The notes under the pieces are model-generated. The model saw nothing but the letters and a program-made list of their open reading frames with translations. It was not told the origin of the DNA and searched no databases. From positions 1 to 64,000 of the forward strand of contig NZ_JALKBD010000019.1 in the NCBI RefSeq assembly GCF_023015905.1: a stretch of 64,000 nucleotides of DNA, written 5' to 3'. Positions 27,485 to 37,566 of this stretch are shown piece by piece (positions within the stretch are counted from its first letter, which is position 1; the number at the start of each line of letters is the position of its first letter). This stretch comes from Arenibacter sp. F20364 (GTDB taxonomy: Bacteria > Bacteroidota > Bacteroidia > Flavobacteriales > Flavobacteriaceae). A program made the translations under genes and the position numbers.

Positions 27485-27864
27485 AAGCTTAAATTTTGGT
27501 TAATCGTTGAAGTGGTACACTACTTTAATTTTTTTGGTTACAGCCTTTAATTTATTACCGCCCGTTTAGAGCAACAACAACCCCTGAGGCGCATCTTGTC
27601 TTCCCTAACTGGATTAAAATCATGAAAGTTACCAACCAATATAACATCTTTTTTCTTCGTTATCACTATCCTTGGAAGTAATGCACATTACTGACCAAAA
27701 AATTGTTTAATTAGTCAAAAACGTATTGGGAGGGCTATTGTAATAAAAGGATTAAGGACACAAGGAGTTCTTGAATTTATATAAAAATGTATCAAATCTT
27801 ATATTATGGCCAGGGATCTAAATTTTAGGAGTAATAAATATGCCAGGTAGCTCAAATCAAATAA
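27485..27864. other. Intergenic region between Tm-1-like gene and sigma-factor remnant
   Basis: Divergent from the Tm-1-like gene, AT-rich, without a frame I believe. I looked for a decayed region 2 of the sigma factor here and did not find one. Confidence 0.4.
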
Positions 27865-28179
27865 CTTAAAAAAGAAGAACTTGCCCTATTGGAGATCAAG
27901 AATACGGTGCTGATGGATTTTGTTGAAAGAGATGAATCATTATTGGAAGAAAGGATGCAACTGTTGGAATCGGCCATAGATCAACTTCCAAAGAAGAACA
28001 GGGAAGTCTTTTTGCTCAGCAAGAAATCGGGGTACAAGCACAAGGAAATAGCTTCCCAATTGGACATCTCCGAAAAGGCCGTGGAAAAGCATATCAGTCG
28101 CGCTACCCAAAGCATAAAGAAATGGCTGAAGGAGAAAAAAAATAGTCTGGTGCTCATATTCTTGAATTATATGAGCTAA
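27865..28179 (+). pseudogene. ECF sigma factor, region 4 only (truncated)
   Basis: An open frame without an ATG start reads LKKEELALLEIKNTVLMDF and then a full sigma-70 region 4: AIDQLPKKNREVFLLSK, the helix-turn-helix KHKEIASQLDISEKAVEKHI and the closing KKWL. It fits the C-terminal half of a Bacteroidota ECF sigma factor (usual length ~180-190). Region 2, needed for -10 recognition and core binding, is absent; a TAA lies directly upstream in frame. Only TTG (27889) or an internal ATG could start it. No anti-sigma/TonB receptor pair is nearby. Confidence 0.72.
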
Positions 28180-28211
28180 ATCTTCTTTTTAACGTATTAC
28201 TTGGATTATGT

Positions 28212-28421
28212 CTACTCCTTTCTAACGGGGAGTTTGGAGACGGCATTGAGGGAATCTGCTTGCATCTCACTAGTTCCTACCGGAGAAACACATCTTAGAG
28301 GATTGTTAATACAAGCACAAACTTCTGGTTCTTCTTGACAAGCTTCATTGTCGCTTGCACAGGAATTACCAATAATTGCTAAGGAAAAAATGGCTAGAAT
28401 AAATAAGAATTTTGTTTTCAT
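28212..28421 (-). CDS. Small Cys-rich lipoprotein
   Basis: The 69-residue protein starts at 28421 (MKTKFLFILAIFSLAIIGN, lipobox SC at Cys21); a longer frame upstream lacks a signal at its start. The mature part is short and Cys-rich (EACQEEPEVCACINNPLRC) with no domain I recognise. The four clustered Cys could form disulphides. It is convergent with the truncated sigma-factor frame, 32 bases apart. Confidence 0.6.
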   Translation of the reverse strand: MKTKFLFILAIFSLAIIGNSCASDNEACQEEPEVCACINNPLRCVSPVGTSEMQADSLNAVSKLPVRKE

Positions 28422-28621
28422 GTTCCCTGCTTTATAGTTATATCCGATTTTAACCCTAAAACTATATAAAGCGTTCATTATCAGATGCCACAAATGTAAC
28501 CAAGTATATAAGAAATGTAACAATTAAAGAATTGCCGGTAACCAACTGTACCCAACTGAAAAATAAGGGTTTATAATTATATATAATTAACTTTAAGGTA
28601 GGTTCATAAAGTTCCGATGGC

Positions 28622-28726
28622 ATGGCCAAATTTCAAGAACAAATCACTGCCGAAAAATATGAACTGCCGGCCAGTTTAAGGGATGTGATAAAAAATACTA
28701 TCTACATTACCTACAATTCAGCTTAG
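28622..28726 (+). other. Short ORF in intergenic region, doubtful
   Basis: A 34-residue frame (MAKFQEQITAEKYELPA then SLRDVIKNTIYIT) has reasonable composition but no recognised relatives, and lies ~130 bases upstream of the next gene. It may be a remnant. Apart from it, 28422-28857 holds nothing I can name. Confidence 0.2.
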
Positions 28727-28857
28727 CTTCTACCCTATTTCAAAATTCACTACTTTTAATTCGCCCGATTTATTTACTGGATAGTCCTGTCTCGTCCAAA
28801 CACATGGCTGAAAGGATTTCCCAGACCGAATTGATAGGTTCTACATTGCACTCAATT

Positions 28858-29361
28858 ATGAAAAACATAGTTTTTATTCCATTAATGCTCTTAATTCCCA
28901 TATTAACACTTGGACAACATCCTGAGCTTGCCATATTCGATAATCTGGTGGCAAAAATTTGGAAAGCAGAGGGGAATTGGGGCGACGGAAGCAAGTTTAA
29001 ACAAGAAATAAAGATTGAATATTTATTGGACAGTACAATCGTCATAGCGAAATCTGTCGGATTCATAGATAAAGCACAAACTAAATTAGGGTTGCGAAAT
29101 CATGGAATAAGACAATTTGACAAAGTATCCAACAGCATTAAATTTTGGGAATTTGATATCTTCGGTGGTTTGACGGAAGGAATCGTATTTGCGGAAGGCA
29201 AGAACATAATCTACCAATATAGCTATGGAGATTCTATTGTTACTGATATGTGGGAATATATTGATGGCTCAACCTATAATTTCAAAGTTGGAAATTACCA
29301 AAATGGGAATTGGAAACAGGTATATTTGAACACACAATTTATTGAGGTTAAAAAAAATTGA
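28858..29361 (+). CDS. Exported protein of unknown function
   Basis: The 167-residue protein starts best at 28858 (MKNIVFIPLMLLIPILTLGQ, signal peptide). The mature part looks like a lipocalin-like or YybH-like beta-barrel: GNWGDGSKFKQEIKIEY, SIKFWEFDIFGGLTEGIV and WEYIDGSTYNFKV, patterned like proteins that model the effect of substrate treatment, often annotated as DUF1579-like. The function is unknown and it has no operon partners. Confidence 0.6.
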   Translation: MKNIVFIPLMLLIPILTLGQHPELAIFDNLVAKIWKAEGNWGDGSKFKQEIKIEYLLDSTIVIAKSVGFIDKAQTKLGLRNHGIRQFDKVSNSIKFWEFDIFGGLTEGIVFAEGKNIIYQYSYGDSIVTDMWEYIDGSTYNFKVGNYQNGNWKQVYLNTQFIEVKKN

Positions 29362-29437
29362 ACCATTGCCAGAACAAATTTCTACCTTCCTACTACCCAT
29401 GGCCCCAATTAGTGAAAAAATTTAAAAGCAAAGTACA

Positions 29438-29896
29438 ATGAAAGTTAATGCTGTAGTAACACAAGGTCATGGTGTTGCCTCTGGGAAGGCAAGAGACCCC
29501 CGCTACCCCAAAGGCACCCTAAATGCCCAATTTGAACATTTCATGCAAAAAGGCCTTGACTTAAGTCAATACTTTCCCGGGACCGTCAATTTGGACATTG
29601 CCCCTTATTCTTTTAAATTAATTAAGCCGAAATATTTTCTGGGGAACATCAATTGGTCCGAATTTATCCCTCCTGAAAATTTTTATTTTTTTGATGTATC
29701 CCTTCAGATTAATAACAACACCTACGAAGGATTGATTTATATGCCAGATCCTGCCACCAAAGCGGAACATTTTCAGAACCCTACCATCATAGAACTTTTG
29801 CTTCCAAAAATTGATGGATTGAAATACGGAGATATTGTAATAGTTGAGGTCGATGACAAACAGATTGAACTGCCAACCCATCCTGAAAAAAACTGA
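29438..29896 (+). CDS. RibK-like (DUF120) cradle-loop-barrel protein
   Basis: The 152-residue cytoplasmic protein resembles the archaeal CTP-dependent riboflavin kinase fold (PF01982/DUF120). The visible landmarks are GHGVASGKA near the N-terminus, the central FPGTVNLDIAP (compare PGTLNL in RibK), then NNTYEGLIYMPDP, TIIELLLPKIDGLKYGDIV and a final acidic strand (VEVDD). Bacteria normally use RibF for this reaction, so the role here is open: nucleotide or sugar binding is possible. The similarity is by pattern only. The gene stands alone. Confidence 0.6.
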   Translation: MKVNAVVTQGHGVASGKARDPRYPKGTLNAQFEHFMQKGLDLSQYFPGTVNLDIAPYSFKLIKPKYFLGNINWSEFIPPENFYFFDVSLQINNNTYEGLIYMPDPATKAEHFQNPTIIELLLPKIDGLKYGDIVIVEVDDKQIELPTHPEKN

Positions 29897-30081
29897 CTGC
29901 CGGAAGGACCATTTAAATCTATTTGAGGAAGTGTTTTTTTTTAGCCTAAGGTAGGCGGTTTGGGTACATCCTTAAGCCGCTATTGTGTTTTAATCAGTAT
30001 ATTGTTATCTAAAAAACAAAAGCACTTAATTGGTTAACCTGCTTACACGATTATTAATTCAGTTTCATAAAACTATTATTT

Positions 30082-31809
30082 ATGCGATTCCCTAATTCTC
30101 TCTATCCAGGAGTGTTGATAGCCTTCCTGTTTTTCACTGCCTGTAAAGCCCCTATAAAAGAATCTGCTACCATGCTTATTTATGGAGGTAATATTTATAC
30201 TGTAGATTCCACTCAGACAATGGTCGAAGCTGTAGCGGTAAAGGACAACACCATACTTTTTGCGGGTAATCTTGCAGAAGCCGAGCAATTCAAAAACGAC
30301 CAAACGCAACTGTTGAATCTGGATGGTAAAACCATGACACCGGGATTAATAGAGGGGCATGGCCATTTTATGGGAATGGGTTACAGTGAATTGAATTTAG
30401 ATCTAAATAACACCAGCAGCTATCAGGAAATAGTTGATGCGGTTGCCGAGAGAGTTAAAACAGCGGCACCGGGAGAATGGATTACCGGGAGAGGATGGCA
30501 TCAAAGCAAATGGAAAGAAATGCCTGCAGAAATGGTAAACGGCTTTCAAACACATGAGCTGCTCAGTGCCGTTTCCCCGAACAATCCCGTTTACTTGGGG
30601 CATGCCAGTGGACATGCAGGTTTTGCGAATGCCAAGGCCATGGAAATTGCGGGCCTCATGGTATTGTCCAAAGAAGGAATCAACAAATTTGAGGTTGAAG
30701 GAGGGGAAGTAATACGGGACGCTATGGGAAGGCCAACGGGAATTTTCAATGAACTTGCACAAAACCTGATTACAAAACATATTCCAGAGAACACCCCACT
30801 AAAAGATATCCAAGCCTTTGAAATGGCAGTTGCTGCGTGCCATAGAAATGGTATTACCGGATTTCACGATGCCGGTATAGGCAGGGAGACCATTGCTCTC
30901 TATGAAGAAATGAAAGCCCAGGATAAAATGAAAATTCGCATGTACGGCATGCTATCCGGTGGGGATACCGCGTTGCTGAACGAATGGTACAAAAAAGGTC
31001 CCATGATAGATCCTGATAACTTAGTGACCATCCGCTCCGTTAAGTTAAATTGTGATGGTGCTTTGGGATCAAGAGGGGCCTGGCTGTTGGAATCATATAC
31101 GGATAGACCGGGACATTTTGGTCACGAAACCCTCCCAATGAATTTTGTGGAAGAGACTGCCCTTAATGGCTTAAAACACGGCTTTCAAGTGTGCTCCCAC
31201 GCCATAGGCGACCGAGCCAACAGGGAAGTGCTGGACCGTTACGAATTGGCCTTTGCAGAATTACCGCAATTAGCAACGGATCACAGATTTCGGATAGAGC
31301 ACGCACAACACCTGCATCCAGAGGATATTCCCCGTTTTGCCCAACTGAACGTAATTCCTGCCATGCAAGCCATACATATGTCGTCCGATAGATCTTGGGC
31401 CATTGATCGTTTGGGGGAACAGCGTATCAAAGAAGGCGCCTATATGTGGCAAAGCTTGTTGAAAAGTGGTATACCTATCGTTAATGGTACCGATGTCCCC
31501 GTAGAACCACTAAACCCTATAGCCAGTTTGTACGCCAGTGTTACTAGAAAAACATTGCAAGGAACTCCTGATGGAGGTTATGAGCCTGCAGAGAAAATGA
31601 CTCGGGAACAAGCTCTGAGATCCTATACCCTGGATGCTGCGTACGGTGCCTTTGAAGAAGACATTAAGGGTTCTATTACCGTTGGCAAATTGGCCGATTT
31701 TACTATATATGACCAGGATCTAATGAAGGTAGCAGAAAATGAACTCCTAAATACCGAGATAGTCATGACCATTTTTGATGGCAAAATGGTGTATACCAAA
31801 AGGAAGTAA
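30082..31809 (+). CDS. YtcJ-like amidohydrolase, lipoprotein
   Basis: The 575-residue protein has a lipobox (LFFTAC, Cys21). The mature enzyme is an Amidohydro_3/YtcJ-like TIM-barrel hydrolase: MTPGLIEGHGHFMGMG (metal-binding HxH), the bridging segment VCSHAIGDRANRE, RIEHAQHL and GTDVPVEPLNP, followed by the typical C-terminal beta sandwich IKGSITVGKLADFTIYD. Family members hydrolyse N-substituted formamides and related amides; the natural substrate here is unknown. It would be exported and tethered to a membrane. Confidence 0.88.
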   Translation: MRFPNSLYPGVLIAFLFFTACKAPIKESATMLIYGGNIYTVDSTQTMVEAVAVKDNTILFAGNLAEAEQFKNDQTQLLNLDGKTMTPGLIEGHGHFMGMGYSELNLDLNNTSSYQEIVDAVAERVKTAAPGEWITGRGWHQSKWKEMPAEMVNGFQTHELLSAVSPNNPVYLGHASGHAGFANAKAMEIAGLMVLSKEGINKFEVEGGEVIRDAMGRPTGIFNELAQNLITKHIPENTPLKDIQAFEMAVAACHRNGITGFHDAGIGRETIALYEEMKAQDKMKIRMYGMLSGGDTALLNEWYKKGPMIDPDNLVTIRSVKLNCDGALGSRGAWLLESYTDRPGHFGHETLPMNFVEETALNGLKHGFQVCSHAIGDRANREVLDRYELAFAELPQLATDHRFRIEHAQHLHPEDIPRFAQLNVIPAMQAIHMSSDRSWAIDRLGEQRIKEGAYMWQSLLKSGIPIVNGTDVPVEPLNPIASLYASVTRKTLQGTPDGGYEPAEKMTREQALRSYTLDAAYGAFEEDIKGSITVGKLADFTIYDQDLMKVAENELLNTEIVMTIFDGKMVYTKRK

Positions 31810-31897
31810 TGACATTGAATGCCCTGTTCCTAGAAATGGAATAAATGAGTTGTATCCCAATATTAAAACCTACCGCATATTTAAAGTAAAAGAACAC

Positions 31898-32233
31898 ATG
31901 AATTATAACAATAAAAAGTTTAGAACCGTTCAAAACTCGGATAACGGGGAGACTTCGGGTGAAACCATTTTTGAATACCGTCAAAAAGACAATATTTTGA
32001 CTTCCGATTATGAAGGCGGGGAAATTGTAAAAGGACATTTGATCGGTTTGGTGGACAAAGAGGGGAATATCAATATGCGTTATCATCAAATTAATATTAA
32101 AGGCGAACTAATGACCGGGGTCTGTAATTCAAGACCCGAGATTTTATCCAACGGAAAAATTAGACTTTATGAAACCTGGAAATGGACATCGGGCAATAAA
32201 TCCAGTGGAAAATCAGTTATAGAAGAGATTTAG
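31898..32233 (+). CDS. Small conserved protein (often annotated n-acetylglutamate synthase)
   Basis: The 111-residue cytoplasmic protein starts at the ATG at 31898, past the stop of the preceding gene; the frame extends upstream but overlaps that gene. The sequence pattern TVQNSDNGETSGETIFEYRQ, then TSDYEGGEIVKGHLIG and RYHQINIKGELMTGVCNSRP, is a well-spread small beta-barrel family. Databases often name relatives n-acetylglutamate synthase, but the fold shown here has no GNAT features, so I do not accept that function. Confidence 0.75.
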   Translation: MNYNNKKFRTVQNSDNGETSGETIFEYRQKDNILTSDYEGGEIVKGHLIGLVDKEGNINMRYHQINIKGELMTGVCNSRPEILSNGKIRLYETWKWTSGNKSSGKSVIEEI

Positions 32234-32438
32234 ACGTATTCCCCCTATGTTAAGATCAAATGTGGACCATTAAAAATTTATATTCACGGTCCTATTATGT
32301 TTTAAACGTAATATGTAAGAAATTACTTGCAATATAAGGAGGGAAAAGTCGTTTTAAAAAATGAACGCCATTAAGCAGTTTTATTATTGTATTTTCTGGT
32401 GCACGTAACATTTTAATTTTGCATTAACTTCTGAATCA

Positions 32439-34124
32439 ATGGCTGAATTCTCTTCAAGACGGATAAAACTAGTCTTTTGTCTGTCTATATTAACAACCGT
32501 TATTGCTACCACTTGGTTTATTATTGCCAGAAACTTGGACATGACGGACTTGAGCAATTATATCGGGGCCACCGTTCCATTTTTTATTGTTTCAGCGCTA
32601 GTTGCAAAAAAGGGTAACCTCACTGTTGCCAGATTTATCTACATGATCGCCTTTAACATAAGTGTTGCCCTCACGGCCTCGTTTATTGGAAAAGCAGGTA
32701 GTGTTGAGTTTATTTTAATGTTTGCACTGGCATTGCCCTTCGTTGTTTTTTCCTTTAGACGGGAAAAAATGTATCTAACAATATTTTCGGGACTGTCCAT
32801 GTTACTGTGGTTCCTCCTATATTTCACCGATTTTGATCTGTTCACCACCAACCATATGGATCCGGAACTGGCAGGGAAGTATGTTTATCCCTTTTCTATA
32901 GGCACTACCATTATATTGGTCACCTATCAATTGATCTCTTTCTCCTTAATTAACGCCCAATACTATTCCAGAATCCATAACCAACGTGAAGAAGCCATAG
33001 AGGAATCCAATGCCAAATCTCGATTTTTGAGTATGATGAGCCATGAGATCAGGACCCCTCTAAATGCTATTACCGGCCTCTCGCACATATTGGGAGATTC
33101 CAATCCAAGAAAAGATCAGGAACAGAATATTGATGCATTGAATTATTCAGGAAAAATTTTACTGAACCTGCTGAACAATGTATTGGATTTCAGCAAGATG
33201 GAATCCACAACAATTGCGTTGGATCCAATTCCCACGAACATTTTGTTGGCCGTAAAGCAAATAAAAAAAATACATGAACCCAGTTGTTTACGAAAAGGGA
33301 TTACATTGGATTTAGAGATTGACGATGATCTTCCCCTTGTAAAATTGGATGTAGTGCGCTTTAATCAGGTAATCAATAACCTTGTTTCCAATGCCATAAA
33401 ATTCACCGATGAAGGTAGTGTAACCCTAAAAATCACAAAACTAAATGAAACTAAGGATACTGTCCTTTTGCACACAGAGATAAAGGATACCGGTATCGGC
33501 ATTGCCCGGGACCAGCATGACAACGTATGGCAAGCTTTTACTCAAGCCTCTACCAGCACCAATCGCCTATATGGTGGGACAGGCTTAGGGTTGCCTATTG
33601 TAAAAAGTATAGTGGAAGCCATGGGGTCTGAAGTTAAAATTGATAGTGAAGTAGGTAGTGGTAGTCGTTTTTATTTTGATTTGGAATTAAAATTGGCTTC
33701 AAGTGAAGAACTGGATCAGGCCACCCAAAAGAAAGTACACGATCTGAAAGGAAAAAGGATTCTGTTGGTGGAAGACAATCAGATCAATGTTATGGTGGGC
33801 AAACAGATTTTGGAAAAGGCCAACCTTGTCGTAGATGTGGCTTATGACGGACAAGAGGCCGTTAACAAAGTACGGGAAAATGACTATGATGCCGTGCTCA
33901 TGGATATTCAGATGCCCGTAATGGACGGCTATACCGCATCCAAGGAAATAAGAAAGTTTAATACTGATGTTCCTATCCTGGCCCTATCTGCTTCGGTATT
34001 TATGGAGGTAAAGAGTAAGATACGGGAAAGTGGAATGAACGGTTTCATCTTCAAACCTTTTGAACCGGAAAACCTTCTTGACAAGATGGAAGAAGCCGTA
34101 CATAAGCGAATATCCCTCTATTGA
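32439..34124 (+). CDS. Hybrid sensor histidine kinase/response regulator
   Basis: The 561-residue inner-membrane protein has about six hydrophobic segments (residues 10-170), a His kinase core with MMSHEIRTPLNAI (His202), N box (NLVSNAIKFT), G boxes (DTGIGIA, GGTGLGLPIV), and a C-terminal receiver domain from about 438 with the acidic pair VEDN, phosphoacceptor Asp489 in VLMDIQMPVMDG and Lys539. It therefore runs an internal phosphorelay; output by another partner (HPt or regulator) is not visible nearby. Confidence 0.9.
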   Translation: MAEFSSRRIKLVFCLSILTTVIATTWFIIARNLDMTDLSNYIGATVPFFIVSALVAKKGNLTVARFIYMIAFNISVALTASFIGKAGSVEFILMFALALPFVVFSFRREKMYLTIFSGLSMLLWFLLYFTDFDLFTTNHMDPELAGKYVYPFSIGTTIILVTYQLISFSLINAQYYSRIHNQREEAIEESNAKSRFLSMMSHEIRTPLNAITGLSHILGDSNPRKDQEQNIDALNYSGKILLNLLNNVLDFSKMESTTIALDPIPTNILLAVKQIKKIHEPSCLRKGITLDLEIDDDLPLVKLDVVRFNQVINNLVSNAIKFTDEGSVTLKITKLNETKDTVLLHTEIKDTGIGIARDQHDNVWQAFTQASTSTNRLYGGTGLGLPIVKSIVEAMGSEVKIDSEVGSGSRFYFDLELKLASSEELDQATQKKVHDLKGKRILLVEDNQINVMVGKQILEKANLVVDVAYDGQEAVNKVRENDYDAVLMDIQMPVMDGYTASKEIRKFNTDVPILALSASVFMEVKSKIRESGMNGFIFKPFEPENLLDKMEEAVHKRISLY

Positions 34125-34739
34125 GTTTATTCAGTGACATGGTGTGTAATTAGTTGTGCTCTATTTCCGGTGGACGTAATCACTATTTTTAGTTTACACT
34201 TAATAATTGACTTCCTAATAAGTCAGTTGGGTACCACTTCACTACCAATTGGGAATTATTTACCAAAACCCATATCCAAATTGGAAATGATTTTTGAGCA
34301 GTATTCTATTTCGGCCCTAATTGAATATAGCGTTGCTATTTTCTATTTTTTGGCTCCGCTCCCCACCATAAAGGGTCTCAAAAGACCAAAAATTTGAGTT
34401 TTCGAGCATAATTGCCATTGTAAACAAGAGCTTCTATTTCAGGTAAAACCTTATATACTTTTATTGAAAACAAGACCATTGACCAATTTATGAACAAGAA
34501 CAACTAATGAGAGTTCCTAAATTATATGCTCCTTTTTTTACGAGATAACAAAAGAATTCCAACTTTAATAACAATTAGGCAATATTCACCACTATAATTA
34601 TCTATTGAGTCAATAAGCCTTATTTTTACTCATAATCTAGATTTATAAGGACCAAGTTAATACCACATGGAAATGTAAAAATATGGTCTTCCTAATATCT
34701 CAGGTTTAAATCCACTTAATACCTTTAAATTATATCTCA
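34125..34739. other. Intergenic region, nothing recognised
   Basis: A 615-base AT-rich gap. An 87-residue frame at 34134-34397 has low-complexity hydrophobic content and no protein-like pattern I trust. It should contain the promoter of the glucosidase gene at 34740. Confidence 0.4.
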
Positions 34740-37376
34740 ATGGCACATTTTACCCCGAAAATTGCTGAGGAAGAAAGACTGGCAGTTCCCGATACCTACA
34801 AAAATTGGAAAAAATGGGGGCCCTATTTGGCGGAAAGACAATGGGGCACTGTACGGGAAGACTATAGCGAACATGGAGATGCATGGGATTTTGTAGATCA
34901 CGAAAATGCACGTAGCAACGCCTATAGATGGGGTGAAGAAGGTATCGCCGGATTTTGCGATTCCAGGGAAATAATGTGCCTGGCCCCAGCCTTTTGGAAT
35001 GGGACAGATAAAATTTTAAAGGAACGCCTGTTCGGGCTTACCAATAATCAGGGGAATCACGGTGAAGATGTAAAAGAACTTTATTTTCATCAGGTGTCCA
35101 CCCCGACCCACTCCTACAGCAAATACCTGTATAAGTACCCTCATAAAAAATTCCCTTACTTGGAGCTGGTCAATAAAAATATTCGAAGTCGAGAAGACAT
35201 GGAATATGAGTTGTTGGACTCCAAAGCTTTTAAGAACAATGCCTATTTTGATTGTTATATAGAATATGCCAAAGCAGATGTGGAGGATATTCTTATGAAA
35301 ATTACGGTGGTCAATAGAGGTCGAAGGAAAGCTAAGATCCATGTACTACCACACCTCTGGTTCAGAAATTTCTGGAAACATAATACACGATTTTCGCGTC
35401 CTACCATTAAATCCGTTGCCGACGATTGTTTGCAATCCAGAAGTATAAGAAACGGTCGACATTATTTTTATCATGAAAATGGAGAACAACTGTTCTGTGA
35501 AAACGAGACCAACAACCAACGTATTTATAAGGCACCCAATGAGGTTGATTATGTTAAGGATGGTATAAATGACCATGTGGTAAATGGGAAGTCTACCGTT
35601 AATCCGCAAAAGAACGGATCCAAATCGGCCATTTGGTATAAATTTAAACTCAAGGCAGGCGAGGAAAAGAGCATTAGGGTTCGATTGAGCAAAAAAAAAT
35701 TGAAGGACCCCTGGTCCGATTTTGACGCCGTATTCGATCAAAGAATAAAAGAAAGTGAGGAGTTTTATGGCAATATCCTAAAGACCGATCTGCCAGAAGC
35801 CCACCAATCCATTGCAAAAAGTGCTTTTTCAGGTCTGTTATGGACCAAGCAGTTCTACTACTATGATGTTTTTAAATGGCTTTTTGGGGGGCCAGGGGAA
35901 CCTAAGCCCCACCGTGCGGCCGCTAGAAATTTTAGTTGTCAACACCTTACCAATAGGCATGTAATATCCATGCCCGACAAATGGGAATATCCGTGGTACG
36001 CAGCATGGGACCTAGCCTTTCATATGGTTTCCTTTGTGGAAATAGACCCCTATTTTGCCAAAGAACAGTTATTGCTGGTACTTCGGGAGAGTTACATGCA
36101 TCCCAACGGACAAATTCCGGCCTACGAGTGGAACTTTAGTGATGTTAACCCTCCCGTACATTCTTGGGCGGTTTGGAGTGTTTATGAAAAGGATAAACAA
36201 CGAACTGGCCAAGGGGATAGCAAATTTTTGGAAAAAGCGTTCCAAAAGCTTCTTATCAATTTTACCTGGTGGGTAAATCAAAAGGATAAACACGGTACCG
36301 ATCTGTTTGAAGGTGGATTTTTGGGTCTGGACAATATTGGCGTGTTCGACCGGAACCATATGCCGGAAGGGGTGAGTAGAATGCAGCAGGCCGATGCCAC
36401 AAGTTGGATGGCCATGTTCACGGTTAATATGCTGCGAATGTCACTGGAATTGGCAAAGACGAATAAGGTTTATGAAGAGTCCGCCGCCAAGTTCTTCAGG
36501 CATTTCCTTAATATTGCTTGGGCCATGCACCATATAGGAAAAAAAGATATCTCGCTTTGGGATGATGAGGACGACTTTTATTACGATGTGGTGGAGTTGT
36601 CCAATGGCACTACCAATAGATTGAAAGTGCGTTCCCTAGTGGGTATAATCCCATTATTTGCGGTTGAAATAATTCATAAGGACCTTTTTGACCAATTGAA
36701 GGAGTTTAAATTCAGAGCCGCCGAAATTGTAAGGACCAGACCGGATCTGGCTTCCTTGATCTCCAATATAGAGGAAGCCAACAAGGAGGGCAACTATCTA
36801 TTTTCGATTATGAGGGCCTATAGACTGGAAAAACTCCTTAAACGGCTCTTGGATGAAGATGAGTTTCTATCCGATTATGGGATTCGCTCACTTTCAAAAT
36901 ATCATAAGGACCATCCTTTTGTATTTCAACACAACGGACACTATACCATTCACTACGAACCTGGTGAAAGTAGGTCCAATATGTTCGGGGGCAACTCCAA
37001 TTGGCGGGGTCCCATTTGGATGCCGTTGAATTATATGATCATCCAGTCGTTGCGTAAATATTATACCTTTTATGGACCTACCTATCAGTATGAATTCCCG
37101 ACCGGATCTGGAAAGAAACTAAACTTAAATGAAATAGCTAACGAGCTTACCAAAAGGTTGGTTAGGTTGTTCGAACCCAATTCCGAAGGTAAATTCCAAT
37201 ACCATGCGGATGACCCGAATAAACTTTTCTCCAAAGATGAACATTTCAAAAACCATCATCTGTTCTACGAATTTTTTGATGGTGACAATGGCAAGGGTCT
37301 TGGGGCATCACATCAAACGGGGTGGACGGCGTTGATCGCCAATCTCATTATGGAAATGAAGGAATCCGAGTCCTAA
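34740..37376 (+). CDS. MGH1-type glycoside hydrolase (GH63-like glucosidase)
   Basis: The 878-residue protein has no signal peptide and is a long member of the GH63/MGH1-like group with an (alpha/alpha)6 catalytic barrel. Visible landmarks are WGTVREDYSEHGDAWDF at the N-terminus, PHLWFRNFWKHN, the barrel segment WEYPWYAAWDLAFHMV (with acid Asp), ADATSWMAMF, and the C-terminal NMFGGNSNWRGPIWMPLNY with SHQTGWTALIANL. By family these remove terminal glucose or act on mannosylglycerate/glucosylglycerate, so a role in compatible-solute turnover is possible. It is cytoplasmic and monocistronic, with a terminator-like hairpin after it. Confidence 0.9.
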   Translation: MAHFTPKIAEEERLAVPDTYKNWKKWGPYLAERQWGTVREDYSEHGDAWDFVDHENARSNAYRWGEEGIAGFCDSREIMCLAPAFWNGTDKILKERLFGLTNNQGNHGEDVKELYFHQVSTPTHSYSKYLYKYPHKKFPYLELVNKNIRSREDMEYELLDSKAFKNNAYFDCYIEYAKADVEDILMKITVVNRGRRKAKIHVLPHLWFRNFWKHNTRFSRPTIKSVADDCLQSRSIRNGRHYFYHENGEQLFCENETNNQRIYKAPNEVDYVKDGINDHVVNGKSTVNPQKNGSKSAIWYKFKLKAGEEKSIRVRLSKKKLKDPWSDFDAVFDQRIKESEEFYGNILKTDLPEAHQSIAKSAFSGLLWTKQFYYYDVFKWLFGGPGEPKPHRAAARNFSCQHLTNRHVISMPDKWEYPWYAAWDLAFHMVSFVEIDPYFAKEQLLLVLRESYMHPNGQIPAYEWNFSDVNPPVHSWAVWSVYEKDKQRTGQGDSKFLEKAFQKLLINFTWWVNQKDKHGTDLFEGGFLGLDNIGVFDRNHMPEGVSRMQQADATSWMAMFTVNMLRMSLELAKTNKVYEESAAKFFRHFLNIAWAMHHIGKKDISLWDDEDDFYYDVVELSNGTTNRLKVRSLVGIIPLFAVEIIHKDLFDQLKEFKFRAAEIVRTRPDLASLISNIEEANKEGNYLFSIMRAYRLEKLLKRLLDEDEFLSDYGIRSLSKYHKDHPFVFQHNGHYTIHYEPGESRSNMFGGNSNWRGPIWMPLNYMIIQSLRKYYTFYGPTYQYEFPTGSGKKLNLNEIANELTKRLVRLFEPNSEGKFQYHADDPNKLFSKDEHFKNHHLFYEFFDGDNGKGLGASHQTGWTALIANLIMEMKESES

Positions 37377-37404
37377 GCCTTACATTTTTCAAACACTCTT
37401 AACA

Positions 37405-37431
37405 TCTAGACCCCACCTTTTGGGGTCTAGA
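37405..37431. terminator. Terminator-like hairpin
   Basis: TCTAGACCCC (37405-37414) pairs perfectly with GGGGTCTAGA (37422-37431). It lies 28 bases after the glucosidase stop codon. It has no T tract, but its strength and position favour a transcription end or RNA stabiliser. It also argues against a start for the next gene at 37420, which lies within it. Confidence 0.65.
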
Positions 37432-37566
37432 TCATTTATAGCCCAAAATTCCAACCATATTTATTATCTTTCTACAGTGCAAGGAATTATTACCTATTTC
37501 CTTCACATCATGATGTGCACATATCCCATGGTATTGCTCAAATTAGAAAATAAACCAACCAAAAAA

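Noticed and set aside
31898-32233. N-acetylglutamate synthase function
   Set aside because: Relatives are often named so, but no GNAT acyltransferase motifs are present.
34134-34397. 87-codon frame after the hybrid kinase
   Set aside because: Low-complexity hydrophobic sequence without a conserved pattern; likely chance in AT-rich DNA.
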